Source: Patescibacteria group bacterium
Lineage (GTDB): Bacteria > Patescibacteriota > Gracilibacteria > Peribacterales > Peribacteraceae
Length of the DNA: 29,404 nt
Assembly (NCBI GenBank): GCA_018818235.1
Contig: JAHISE010000115.1
Span: forward strand, 1-29,404
Reading direction: 5' to 3'
Shown here: piece after piece, positions 15,867-23,566 of the stretch
How the letters are laid out: each line of letters opens with the position of its first letter
How positions within the stretch are numbered: position 1 is the first letter of the stretch
The notes under the pieces: model-generated
Seen by the model: only the letters and a program-made list of their open reading frames with translations
Databases searched by the model: none
Told to the model about the DNA's origin: nothing
Program-made: the position numbers and the translations under genes

Positions 15867-15985
15867 TCTGAACCATGATTAAAAGGATTATTTGATTACC
15901 ATGATTTCTAAAATCAAGTTAATCCTTCCTGTCGGCCGTAGCCCAGAGGCGTAGGCTGATAATCATGTAAATCAAGGTTCAGACA
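15866..15985. mobile_element. Gene-less copy of the GxxExxY element ends (MITE-like)
   Basis: GTCTGAACCATGATTAAAAG at the left and CATGTAAATCAAGGTTCAGA plus CA at the right are inverted and match the ends at 4321 and 4817. In between is TTAATCCTT next to a GGCCGTAGC-type repeat, but no gene. Confidence 0.6.
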
Positions 15986-16037
15986 AACAACAAACGAACT
16001 TATAACTATACTTATAACTTCAAATCAGCATAATTAT

Positions 16038-16691
16038 TTAACTTCTCAAAACTCTCATCTCTCCATCTTCAAATAAAACAACTTTTGATGGTGGTTTATT
16101 TTCCAGTGTTCCGGAATCAATTATTAAATCCGGCTGCTCTCGTAACGGAAAGCCACGGCTTTCCGCTGCGGACGTTGCTGACGCTGTGAATTGCATCTGG
16201 ATTTCTTCCACAGAATACGGGCTTGGTTCACCGGAAATATTCGCTGACGTTGTGGAAATTGGTCTCCCGAATTGTTTTGCTAGTTCAATTGCGATCGGAT
16301 GTGGCGAAACTCTAATGCCGAGAGTTCGCCTTCGCTCGGATTCCGGATTCCGGATTCCGAACGTAGGTATTGGGAATACCGACTCACACTTAGACTCTTT
16401 AATTGGAAGTATTATTGTCAAAGGTCCGGGGAGTTCAGCTTTAGCCAATTCAAGAGCCTCCGGACACCATTCAACCCACTCTTCAGATGCTTTGATTGAG
16501 GGGAATAGGGCGGAGACTGGCTGGTCAGCCACTCTGTTTTTGACTTTGAAGAGCTTTTCCACAGCTTCTCTGTTCGTCATATCACAGGCAAGGCCATAAC
16601 AGGTTTCTGTTGCGTGTGCGACGATGCCTCCGAGCTTAAGGATCTCTAATGCAAAGGCGATGGCTTCCGGCGATGCTTTTAATACTTGCAT
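16038..16691 (-). CDS. L-threonylcarbamoyladenylate synthase (TsaC/Sua5 family)
   Basis: 217 residues. It makes threonylcarbamoyl-AMP for the t6A modification of ANN-decoding tRNAs. Landmarks: ATETCYGLACDMTN (27-40), KVKNRVADQPVSALFPS (49-65), ELPGPLTIILP (87-96), LGIRVSPHP (124-132) and STTSANISGEPSP (147-159). Two stretches do not fit the family: about 101-122 (between ILPIKES and TLGIRV), coded by GGATTCC word repeats, and about 169-185, coded by a palindrome. Both keep the frame. If they form surface loops the enzyme may still work (inference). No clear -10 element was found. Confidence 0.9.
   Translation of the reverse strand: MQVLKASPEAIAFALEILKLGGIVAHATETCYGLACDMTNREAVEKLFKVKNRVADQPVSALFPSIKASEEWVEWCPEALELAKAELPGPLTIILPIKESKCESVFPIPTFGIRNPESERRRTLGIRVSPHPIAIELAKQFGRPISTTSANISGEPSPYSVEEIQMQFTASATSAAESRGFPLREQPDLIIDSGTLENKPPSKVVLFEDGEMRVLRS
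16146..16165. repeat. Palindrome inside tsaC-type gene
   Basis: CGGAAAGCC-AC-GGCTTTCCG, 9-bp perfect arms. It encodes part of the extra segment around residues 169-185. Confidence 0.8.
16337..16362. repeat. 7-bp GGATTCC tandem words inside tsaC-type gene
   Basis: CGGATTC repeats three times (period 7) ending CGAACG. It encodes FGIRNPESER-like residues of the extra segment 101-122. Confidence 0.75.
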
Positions 16692-16697
16692 AGGTAA

Positions 16698-16775
16698 TGT
16701 TGCTAGGTTGCTAAGTTGCTACGTTAGCATATATCAAGTTAATATTAATGAATAAAACGTAGCAACGTAGCAACA
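16698..16775. repeat. GTTGCTA word repeats in inverted arrangement (second locus)
   Basis: TGTTGCTAGGTTGCTAAGTT and GCTACG on the left are matched by CGTAGCAACGTAGCAAC on the right. It fills the 116-bp gap between the tsaC-type gene and the dnaE stop; same word as at 15104-15196. Confidence 0.8.
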
Positions 16776-16807
16776 AAACAACAATATATTGCAACGAAAA
16801 AACGTTA

Positions 16808-19800
16808 TCACTGCACAGTGGCGTACTTCCCCATCACCTCATCAATCTTCTTCTCCAATATCGTCGAATAGCTTACTGTCATCGGAAGCGGAATCATCTG
16901 CTCGCCGATCTTTAGCTGGATCTTTTCTTTGCCGGGGAAGGTTTCCAACACTCGCTTGAGGTCAAGAAGCATTTTCTTGGGGGCTTTTGTTGGTAATTGG
17001 ATTGTGTGGATTGAGATTTTTGTTGGGGATAGGTCTTGGGGGTCGCTGGTCGCTGGTCGCTCTTCGAGCCTGAGCCTCAGAGTCGAAGGCTGGTCGCTGG
17101 TCTCGTTGGCTTGCGACGAGTGACTAGTGACCAGTGACGAGTGACCATCATTTACTCCAATAGTTTTCAAAACCTCATCTACACTCATTCCAGTAACTAT
17201 CCACTTCCCCAACGGTCCCAAAAAATCATCCTCCACCTTATTTTCCGACACCGTCACAGTCTCTCCCGCTATCACGTTGCCCTCTTCATCAATTGCTTCG
17301 ATAACATCTTCCTCATCCACCATAGGTTTAATAAATGTGATTCCCTTTTTTGCTTCTTCTTCGTCAAAGAATCCACTTTCTTTTGCCCTTGCAATCATTG
17401 TGGATAGCGAAGCTTTTTTTACAGCATCTGCACGCATTTGGAGCTGTCCGCCCCGCAAATCGATTGTCCCTCCGGCAACCAACACAACGTCGGGTTTTTC
17501 CAGCCAGTCCGCGACCTCTGCATAAGTGCGTGGGAACAGAGTTATTTCGATTTTCCCCGTCGGGTCCTCCAAAAAGACAATTGCCATTGTGTCACCCTTC
17601 TTTGTTGTAATCTTTTTTACTCCCTCCACAATTCCTGCAAGCGTTATTTTCTTTCCAACTTCTTTATTGCTCAAAGTACTTATAAGCTGAGCCTTTTTTC
17701 CGATGTATTTTTTTAGTCCTGCCAACGGATGACTGGAAACATAAAGACCCATTGTCTCCTTTTCCCACTGAAGTTTTTGCTGGAGAGTAACCTCCGGCGT
17801 TTTTGGGAATTCAATTTTAGTCGAAGAAAGATCTTCACCCATATCGGCAAACAGATTTTCCTGTTCACTGGATACATCGTCACATTCTTTTGCGTAGTTT
17901 ACGATTGATTCATAATGCTCAACCAACACATGTCTTTCTCCAAAAGGATCCAAAGCACCGGCTTTTGCCAATGATTCCAATAACTTCTTATTTAGCATTT
18001 TGGCGGGGAGGCGCTTGGCAAAGTCTTCAACAGTTTCGAATTTTCCTCCCTGATCACGAATTTCAATAACCTGTTGAACGGAGGAGTCGCCGATTCCTTT
18101 TATTGCGGTTAGACCGAAGCGGATGTTCTTTTGGGGGTCACTGGTCGCTTGTCGCTTGTCACTGGTCTTTGCTGAAGATACAACAGTAAAGTGCCTCAAC
18201 GACTCATTAATATCAGGAGGAAGAATGTCAATACCCATTGCTCTGCACTCCTCAATCTCAATCATCACACGATCTGTTCTGTGTGCATCACAACTTAAAA
18301 GCGCAGCCATAAACTCGGCAGGGTAGTGTGCTTTTAGGTATGCGGTCTCGTAAGAGATACGAGCATAACCCGCTGCATGTGATTTATTAAATCCATATCC
18401 TGCGAATGGCGTAATTACGTCGTCAAAAATTTTAATTGCCAACTTCTCATCATACTTCTGATCAACTGCGCCTTTAATAAACTTCTCTCTTTGAGCATCA
18501 AGTTCCTTTTTAATCTTTTTTCCAATCGCACGCCTAAGAAGATCGGCGCCACCCAGACTGAATCCGGCAAACACCTGTGCAATATGCTGGATTTGTTCCT
18601 GATAAATTCCAATTCCATAGGTAGGCTCCAAAATTGGCTTCAGATCTTTGTGAATGTACTTAACTTCTTCTTTCCCATGCTTGCGCTTGATGTAACTTGG
18701 GATCCAATCCATTGGGCCGGGACGGAAAAGCGAGATCATAGCCGCAATATCCTCAAATTCAGTCGGCTTTAGTTGCTTTAAATAACGCCTCATACCACCG
18801 GATTCCAATTGAAATACACCGGTCGTGTCTGCTCGCTGCAGTAATGCATAGGTTTTTTTATCGTCTATAGGAATTTTAGTTATATCAACTTCTTTTTTGT
18901 GTATACGCTTGATAATCTCGAGCGTGGTTTGAATAACCGTAAGGTTCATCAATCCCAAGAAGTCCATTTTTAGCAGTCCCATTGCCTCCAGTGGCTTTGC
19001 GGAACTTTGAGTAATTATTGTAGTGTCATCTTTCGGCGCTTTTTGGAGTGCTGTGTAATTTGTAGTCGGTTCTTCTGTAATAATTACACCACAAGCATGA
19101 ACAGAAACATGTCGCGCCTTGCCTTCCAGCTGCAAAGCAGTGTCTATAATCTGTTTATAAGTTTGATTACTGTTATATGCGGTTTTCATTTCACTTGTTT
19201 CCAATGCATCCTTTAATTTTGTACCCGGACGTTCCGGAATTAATTTTGCAAGCGTATTCATTTCCATAAATGGAACACCATAAGCTCTGCCCACATCTTT
19301 TACCGCTGCACGTGCTGCAAGAGTTCCAAAAGTACAGATCTGAACGACGTGGTCATCCCCATATTTTTCTCTTACATACTCCAACACTTCATCCCGCCTG
19401 TTATCCGCGAAGTCTATATCTATATCCGGCATAGATACTCTTTCAGGATTCAAAAAACGCTCGAATAGCAGACCGTGTTCGATGGGATCAAGTGTCGTAA
19501 TATTCAAACAATAGGAGACAAGTGAACCCGCAGCGGATCCGCGGCCAGGGCCAACAGTAATTCCTCTGCTCTTTGCTTTGTTAATAAAATCAGAGACTAT
19601 TAGAAAATAACTTGCGAACCCCATTTTTTCTATAAGTTTTAATTCAAAATCCAGTCTGTCTTCATACTCTTTTTTTGGCTTACTAAAGCGCTTTATTAAC
19701 CCTTCTTTCGCCAGTCGTACAAGCTCCTTTGCATCCGTACTCCCTTTGGGAACAGGATAGCGTGGGATATGGTAGGTGCCAAAATCCAGAGACACATTGC

Positions 19801-20623
19801 ATCTGTCCGCAATCACTTGCGTGTTTTCCAAAGCCTCGGGTACATGTGCGAATGCTTTCTCCATTTCTTCGTAAGGACGCATGGAAAAATCAGAATCACG
19901 CATACTGAATCTACTCGGATCATCCACATTCGCATTTTTTTGAATACAAAGAAGAACATCGTGTGCCTCCGCATCTTCGCCTCGGCAATAATGACTGTTG
20001 CACGTTGCAACTACCGGTACTCCAAGCTCCTTTCCCCATTTTATCAACTGCTGATTGATCTCCGCTTGACCCGTTACATTGGGCAGGTCCATTAATTCAA
20101 AATACAAATTCTCTTTTCCAAAGAATGAATGGAATTCATCCACCAACTCTTTGATTCTCTCTCCATCTTCCGCCATTGCAGCCTTTGGTATTGCTCCACT
20201 TATGGGGCCGGTAAGGGCAATCAATCCTTTCCCATATTCTTTAAGCAGTTCTTTATCAACACGGGGCTTGTAATACATTCCTTCCAGCGCTGCGACTGTC
20301 GCAAGCTTTAGTAAGTTCTGGTATCCCTCCTGAGTTTCGGCAAGTAACACCAATGGGAAGCGCTTATTGTCTATACCACTCTCTTTATCATGCCTAGTGC
20401 GGGCTGCCATGTATGTTTCCAGACCAAGTATTGGTTTAATATCATTATCCTTAGCGGCTTTATAAAATTCAATGAGCCCGTATGTGTAGCCCTTATCCGC
20501 TATCCCAACTGCGGTCTGCTCCATTTCCTTCGCACGCAAAACTATCTCCTTGGGGCTGGGGAGAGCCTCCAGGAGGGAGTAGGTGGAGTGGCAATGTAGA
20601 TGGGCGAAATCAGAGGGGTTCAT
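16808..20623 (-). CDS. dnaE: DNA polymerase III alpha subunit
   Basis: 1271 residues, the replicative polymerase of the DnaE1 type. An N-terminal PHP domain (HLHCHSTYSLLEA) is followed by the polymerase core, with catalytic acidic residues in PDIDIDFAD (399-407), FNKSHAAGYA in the fingers, a helix-hairpin-helix segment (GLTAIKGIGD) and a C-terminal OB domain (ITLAGIVEGVKKITTKKGDT). Two low-complexity additions stand out: about 818-829 (KTSDKRQATSDPQK) and about 1159-1196 (Ser/Thr/Arg-rich), both coded by iterated GTCACTGG/GTCGCTGG words that stay in frame. The ATG at 20623 lies 10 nt after a minus-strand TATAAT. It is the partner of the clamp coded near the origin. Confidence 0.97.
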   Translation of the reverse strand: MNPSDFAHLHCHSTYSLLEALPSPKEIVLRAKEMEQTAVGIADKGYTYGLIEFYKAAKDNDIKPILGLETYMAARTRHDKESGIDNKRFPLVLLAETQEGYQNLLKLATVAALEGMYYKPRVDKELLKEYGKGLIALTGPISGAIPKAAMAEDGERIKELVDEFHSFFGKENLYFELMDLPNVTGQAEINQQLIKWGKELGVPVVATCNSHYCRGEDAEAHDVLLCIQKNANVDDPSRFSMRDSDFSMRPYEEMEKAFAHVPEALENTQVIADRCNVSLDFGTYHIPRYPVPKGSTDAKELVRLAKEGLIKRFSKPKKEYEDRLDFELKLIEKMGFASYFLIVSDFINKAKSRGITVGPGRGSAAGSLVSYCLNITTLDPIEHGLLFERFLNPERVSMPDIDIDFADNRRDEVLEYVREKYGDDHVVQICTFGTLAARAAVKDVGRAYGVPFMEMNTLAKLIPERPGTKLKDALETSEMKTAYNSNQTYKQIIDTALQLEGKARHVSVHACGVIITEEPTTNYTALQKAPKDDTTIITQSSAKPLEAMGLLKMDFLGLMNLTVIQTTLEIIKRIHKKEVDITKIPIDDKKTYALLQRADTTGVFQLESGGMRRYLKQLKPTEFEDIAAMISLFRPGPMDWIPSYIKRKHGKEEVKYIHKDLKPILEPTYGIGIYQEQIQHIAQVFAGFSLGGADLLRRAIGKKIKKELDAQREKFIKGAVDQKYDEKLAIKIFDDVITPFAGYGFNKSHAAGYARISYETAYLKAHYPAEFMAALLSCDAHRTDRVMIEIEECRAMGIDILPPDINESLRHFTVVSSAKTSDKRQATSDPQKNIRFGLTAIKGIGDSSVQQVIEIRDQGGKFETVEDFAKRLPAKMLNKKLLESLAKAGALDPFGERHVLVEHYESIVNYAKECDDVSSEQENLFADMGEDLSSTKIEFPKTPEVTLQQKLQWEKETMGLYVSSHPLAGLKKYIGKKAQLISTLSNKEVGKKITLAGIVEGVKKITTKKGDTMAIVFLEDPTGKIEITLFPRTYAEVADWLEKPDVVLVAGGTIDLRGGQLQMRADAVKKASLSTMIARAKESGFFDEEEAKKGITFIKPMVDEEDVIEAIDEEGNVIAGETVTVSENKVEDDFLGPLGKWIVTGMSVDEVLKTIGVNDGHSSLVTSHSSQANETSDQPSTLRLRLEERPATSDPQDLSPTKISIHTIQLPTKAPKKMLLDLKRVLETFPGKEKIQLKIGEQMIPLPMTVSYSTILEKKIDEVMGKYATVQ
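17036..17147. repeat. In-frame word-repeat insertion in dnaE (C-terminal)
   Basis: GGTCGCT words (period 7) on the left and AGTGACC/AGTGACG words on the right are inverted copies flanking an inner TTCGAGCCTGAGCCTCAGAG / TCGAAGGCTGG segment. It codes about 37 residues without stops. Confidence 0.8.
18135..18168. repeat. In-frame word-repeat insertion in dnaE (middle)
   Basis: GTCACTGGTCGCTTGTCGCT and TGTCACTGGTC: period-7 words of the same kind as 17036-17147, coding about 11 residues. Confidence 0.75.
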
Positions 20624-20633
20624 GGGGCAGTTG

Positions 20634-20639
20634 ATTATA
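20634..20639 (-). promoter_or_regulatory. -10 element of dnaE
   Basis: TATAAT on the minus strand, 10 nt from the ATG at 20623. The upstream part of the promoter lies inside TTCGTTTA/TTCGTTAA word repeats (period 8, 20645-20680). Confidence 0.55.
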
Positions 20640-20741
20640 ACGTTAATTCGTTTATTCGTTAACTCGTTTATTCGTTATATTTGATTCTGAAGAGCATTCT
20701 TTTTGACCTCACCCCCGGCCCCTCTCCACACCGCTCCGCTT

Positions 20742-20795
20742 GCCACGTCAGTCATGACTGACGTGGCCTGGCATGTCTCACATGTGAGACGTGCC
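20742..20795. repeat. Two 26-bp palindromes, GCCACGTC type
   Basis: 20742-20767 is perfect: GCCACGTC-AGTCATGACT-GACGTGGC arms with a self-complementary centre. 20770-20795 is GGCATGTC-TCACATGTGA-GACGTGCC, with one mismatched pair. Confidence 0.85.
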
Positions 20796-20931
20796 CTGCC
20801 TACCGTGGAGAGGGGAGCTCCGCTAATAAGAATATTTATTGTGTTCTTCTTTGACAGAGCTCCCCTCTCCTCCTCAGAGGAGAGGGGCAGGGGGTGAGGT
20901 CAAATCGAAGTGTGTTTGCCTTCCCACCCGC

Positions 20932-20998
20932 GCATGCCACGTCGCACATGTGCGACGTGGCATGCCACATCGCACATGTGCGACGTGGCATGCCACAT
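20932..20998. repeat. 34-bp perfect palindrome plus tandem copy
   Basis: 20932-20965 reads the same on both strands (arm GCATGCCACGTCGCACA). A second copy with ACATCG in place of ACGTCG on its left arm overlaps it on the right, then a third partial GCCACATCG ends the array at about 21000. Confidence 0.85.
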
Positions 20999-21051
20999 CG
21001 TTTGCGATTGCAGTGGCTTACTCTTTATCTAGGCATATCAACAAACGAGGA

Positions 21052-21235
21052 AACGAGTTAACGAACAACGAATAAAGGAAACAGCCAAAAAAGCTGGGAT
21101 TTAAACAATCAACTACCAACTCAAGCTCCGCAATCCTCGTCCACCCTCGGCGAGCACACCTTCAAAAAACTCCCCAGCATATAAATGCGATATCCGGAGA
21201 AATTCACATCAGTCTCTTTATCATCAATAGGGATT
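21052..21235. repeat. Duplicated 3' end and flank of pseudopilin genes, copy 1
   Basis: Matches 21770-21955 closely, including AACAGCCAAAAA, GCTGGGATTTAAACAATCA and a stretch of roughly 70 identical bases coding FSGYRIYMLGSFLKVCSPRV. The match extends past the stop codon into non-coding DNA. Confidence 0.85.
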
Positions 21236-21543
21236 TGAACAAGATATACTGGAGCAAGAAAAGTTAGGTTATAGCAATCTGGTACAGAAGCACTGCGGCA
21301 GATGTTTTTTGCGTTTTCTTTTCCGATCGGGATGTCGGAAAAAGAATATCCATCATTAATATATTGCATGATTGCGCTTTCAATTTGATGGATGGCAGAA
21401 ATTCTGCTCGCGTCTCTGGCGGCTTCCAGTTGTTTCAAAGGATTTATTGCACTTATAACAATCATTGCAAGGACACTCATAATACCAAGAACAATAAGTA
21501 GTTCCATTAGGGTAAAGCTGCTACGAAATCGGCAAGTTTTCAT
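21121..21543 (-). CDS. Type IV pseudopilin (first of two paralogues)
   Basis: 140 residues with a class III prepilin leader: short basic head, then SSFTLMELLIVLGIMSVLAM; the usual G before F is S, which is unusual for prepilin peptidase processing, while the E at position +5 is kept. The hydrophobic helix is followed by a soluble domain with four Cys residues (ICRSASVPDC and VCSPRVDEDCG). Probable component of a type IV pilus or competence pseudopilus at the cell surface. A minus-strand TACAAT (21558-21553) ends 9 nt before the ATG. Its last 45 residues are nearly identical to those of the paralogue at 21844. Confidence 0.85.
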   Translation of the reverse strand: MKTCRFRSSFTLMELLIVLGIMSVLAMIVISAINPLKQLEAARDASRISAIHQIESAIMQYINDGYSFSDIPIGKENAKNICRSASVPDCYNLTFLAPVYLVQIPIDDKETDVNFSGYRIYMLGSFLKVCSPRVDEDCGA

Positions 21544-21769
21544 GGCGGGGTTATTGTATAGCGAGGGGATGGAGGCGGTAAACGTTAACTAGTTTACTCG
21601 TTATTCAGGCAAATAGAACCTATATACTGCTTTTAGTTAATAATTCCGAAAAATTCACTGTGCTTTTATTATGCAATCTCGTACTCCACAGCCATTAGAA
21701 ATAGATTTGTTAATAATTAATGAATCCTCAAGAATCGGAATTATTTAGGCGAAGGAGTATATCAGCGAA

Positions 21770-21955
21770 CGAGCAATGAATAACGAATAAACGAATTAAC
21801 GAAACAGCCAAAAAGGCTGGGATTTAAACAATCATCCACCATCTCAACTTCCACAATCCACATCTACTCTAGGCGAGCACACCTTCAAAAAACTCCCCAG
21901 CATATAAATGCGATATCCGGAGAAATTCACATCAGTCTCTTCGGAATCAACGGGA
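21770..21955. repeat. Duplicated 3' end and flank of pseudopilin genes, copy 2
   Basis: Partner of 21052-21235. The region 21544-21843 between the pilin genes has no gene; it holds inverted words GTTAACTAGTTTACTCGTTA / AATAACGAATAAACGAATTA and AATAATTCCGA / TCGGAATTATT. Confidence 0.85.
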
Positions 21956-22260
21956 ATGCTGACCAGATATGTTGGAGTAAGAACAGATAGGTCATAGCAG
22001 CCTACTCCGCCGGCTCTGCATATGTCTTGTGCCAAGGCTTTGCTGGCAGGGACTCCTGCAAATGAGTTTCCATCAATAATGTATTGAATCGCTGCATTTT
22101 CGATTTCACGAACCGAAGAATGCCGGCTTACATCTTTGGTTTCATCAAGTTGTTTGTTTGGATTGATTGCAACCATTACAACCGCTGCCAGAATCCCGAG
22201 GATACCCAGAACGAGCATTATCTCCAGGAGGGTGAAGCCTTTTTGATTGCGGTGCCGCAT
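21844..22260 (-). CDS. Type IV pseudopilin (second paralogue)
   Basis: 138 residues from the ATG at 22260. The leader is canonical: MRHRNQKGFTLLEIMLVLGI, with G-F cleavage site and E at +5. The soluble domain has Cys residues at ICRAGGVGC and VCSPRVDVDCGS. An in-frame ATG three codons upstream (22269) overlaps the -10 hexamer, so 22260 is preferred. Function as for the neighbouring paralogue; having one canonical and one altered leader suggests major and minor subunits (inference). Confidence 0.88.
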   Translation of the reverse strand: MRHRNQKGFTLLEIMLVLGILGILAAVVMVAINPNKQLDETKDVSRHSSVREIENAAIQYIIDGNSFAGVPASKALAQDICRAGGVGCYDLSVLTPTYLVSIPVDSEETDVNFSGYRIYMLGSFLKVCSPRVDVDCGS

Positions 22261-22267
22261 TGTGTGC

Positions 22268-22295
22268 ATTGTAAAGAAATATTCACCATTGCCAA
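22268..22295 (-). promoter_or_regulatory. Promoter of the second pseudopilin gene
   Basis: Minus strand: -35 TTGGCA (22295-22290), 16-bp spacer, -10 TACAAT (22273-22268), 7 nt before the ATG at 22260. Confidence 0.65.
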
Positions 22296-22354
22296 GTTAT
22301 AAAAAGGAATCAAAGCACCTGCCGGTCGTCCGCCTAGACGTTTTTAAAAATTGC

Positions 22355-22378
22355 AATGGCTTTCTGAAGCCATTTTTT
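22355..22378 (+). terminator. Hairpin with T-run, possible intrinsic terminator
   Basis: AATGGCTT-TCTG-AAGCCATT followed by TTTT. There is no plus-strand gene immediately upstream, so it may insulate the pilin promoter or be a remnant. Confidence 0.5.
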
Positions 22379-22406
22379 CGATATAAAATTGGTATTTGTC
22401 ACACTA

Positions 22407-22703
22407 ATGCCAGAAAATGCACTTCTCATGAAGAATGCATGGGTTCATTTATTGGAAATAATGGCCTATACAGGTCAACCTATTTCTCATTCAACTCCTT
22501 ATACAATAATGAGACACACTCAACAAATTATTATTTGTGTTGCACGAGCTTGCCCTAATAGAAATCTGGCCATCGAAGCAAATGGAGTTAGTTTGGGAAC
22601 TGGGGTCTGCGTCACACTAAGAAGGACAACTCAGGAGCGCTTCTTTACTGCTCCTTGTCGCCGATTGTCGCCTTTGGGTGGATTAGTTGCCACGAGTCCA
22701 TAG
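22407..22703 (+). CDS. Small hypothetical protein
   Basis: 98 residues from the ATG at 22407 (a TTG at 22389 would add six). Not recognised. It contains MRHTQQIIICVARACPNRNL and a Cys/Arg-rich C-terminal part; no signal peptide or membrane helix. AT-rich sequence (ATATAAAAT, 22381-22389) could be its -10. The codons look ordinary, but without homologues the case for translation is modest. Confidence 0.4.
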   Translation: MPENALLMKNAWVHLLEIMAYTGQPISHSTPYTIMRHTQQIIICVARACPNRNLAIEANGVSLGTGVCVTLRRTTQERFFTAPCRRLSPLGGLVATSP

Positions 22704-22745
22704 TAGCGCAGGAAAATATATTGTCAAGCAATCCAGCGTATTATA

Positions 22746-22773
22746 TTGACGGAATTTTTTACAGGGGTACCAT
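22746..22773 (+). promoter_or_regulatory. Promoter of the Panacea antitoxin gene
   Basis: -35 TTGACG (22746-22751), 16-bp spacer, -10 TACCAT (22768-22773), 7 nt before the ATG at 22781. Confidence 0.55.
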
Positions 22774-22780
22774 AGTTGCC

Positions 22781-23566
22781 ATGGCTTTTGACCCCCACCG
22801 TCTTCGGCAACTACGCAAAAAGCATGGAATATCACAGGAGCAACTCGCTGAGGAAATTGGCGTTTCACGTCCTACCTATTTCCAGATTGAGAAGGGAGAG
22901 CGTGAGTTAACAATCACCGAAGCACAGAAGATTGCAGATATTTTTGGGATGACTTTTGAAGATTTTCTTGGAGGGAAGGACGCGCACGTATCATTACCAG
23001 ACTTGCCGTCGCAAAAAAAAGCAAAGGTCGAAAAAGGTGATATGCGCATTAATGTTCCACAGGAAAAAATGGAAAAGTTTCGAGAAATTCTGCTCTACAT
23101 TTTGCAAAAAATAGGGGCAAAACCAAACGTAGGAGAAACAGTGCTCTACAAAATATTATATTTCATTGACTTTGATTTCTACGAGAAATACGAAGAGCAA
23201 TTAATGGGTTTAAAGTACATTAAGAATCACCACGGGCCGTCGCCAGTTGGTTTTACAAAACTCGTTCAGCGAATGGAAGAGGATGGAGATATTGTACGGG
23301 TAAAAAGCAGATATTTTCAGTATGATCAGAAAAAGTATATTCCCAGAAGAGAGCCCGATCTCTCCGCCATAAGTTCACAGGAGCTTAAACACATTGATAC
23401 AGAGCTTGCTCGCTTCTCGGATATGAACGCAGCGCAAATTCGTGAGTATTCGCATGAGGATATGCCGTGGAAAGTGCACAAGATGGGAGAGCCGTTGGAT
23501 TACGAATACGTTTTTTACCGCGAACCTCCCTACTCGATGCGTAGCTATGACAACGATCCACTTTGA
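22781..23566 (+). CDS. XRE-family regulator fused to a Panacea (DUF4065/SocA-like) antitoxin domain
   Basis: 261 residues. Residues 5-62 are a Cro/CI-type helix-turn-helix (LRQLRKKHGISQEQLAEEIG and following). After a linker, residues about 100-245 match the Panacea domain pattern: YKILYFIDFDFYEKYEEQLM, NHHGPSPVGFTKLV, and EYSHEDMPWK near the end. Panacea domains are known as versatile antitoxins that neutralise many unrelated toxins; the HTH probably represses its own promoter. The start at 22781 is chosen because the HTH begins there and a promoter precedes it; a longer frame from 22655 would cross that promoter. It overlaps the toxin gene by 20 nt. Confidence 0.85.
   Translation: MAFDPHRLRQLRKKHGISQEQLAEEIGVSRPTYFQIEKGERELTITEAQKIADIFGMTFEDFLGGKDAHVSLPDLPSQKKAKVEKGDMRINVPQEKMEKFREILLYILQKIGAKPNVGETVLYKILYFIDFDFYEKYEEQLMGLKYIKNHHGPSPVGFTKLVQRMEEDGDIVRVKSRYFQYDQKKYIPRREPDLSAISSQELKHIDTELARFSDMNAAQIREYSHEDMPWKVHKMGEPLDYEYVFYREPPYSMRSYDNDPL

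Larger units (their letters stand above)
20640..21080. repeat. Gene-free 440-bp region of nested palindromes
   Basis: Outer layer: TTCGTTTATTCGTTAACTCG (left, about 20647) against AACGAGTTAACGAAC (about 21052). Second layer: GACCTCACCCCC-type C-rich arm (about 20705) against GGGGGTGAGGTC (about 20890). Third: GTGGAGAGGGGAGCTC (about 20813) against GAGCTCCCCTCTCC (about 20859). Inside and beside these are exact palindromes (see the next entries). No coding region is supported. Confidence 0.8.

Noticed and set aside
20932..21000. Possible CRISPR array
   Set aside because: The repeated units are adjoining palindromes without unique spacers of constant length, and no cas gene is present.
22655..22780. 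Longer N-terminus for the Panacea antitoxin
   Set aside because: It would run across a -35/-10 promoter pair and adds residues unlike a HTH protein.
23442..23546. Longer N-terminus for the Panacea-linked toxin
   Set aside because: The extra part lies wholly within the antitoxin gene in another frame and has no resemblance to the toxin family; the ATG at 23547 gives the expected length.
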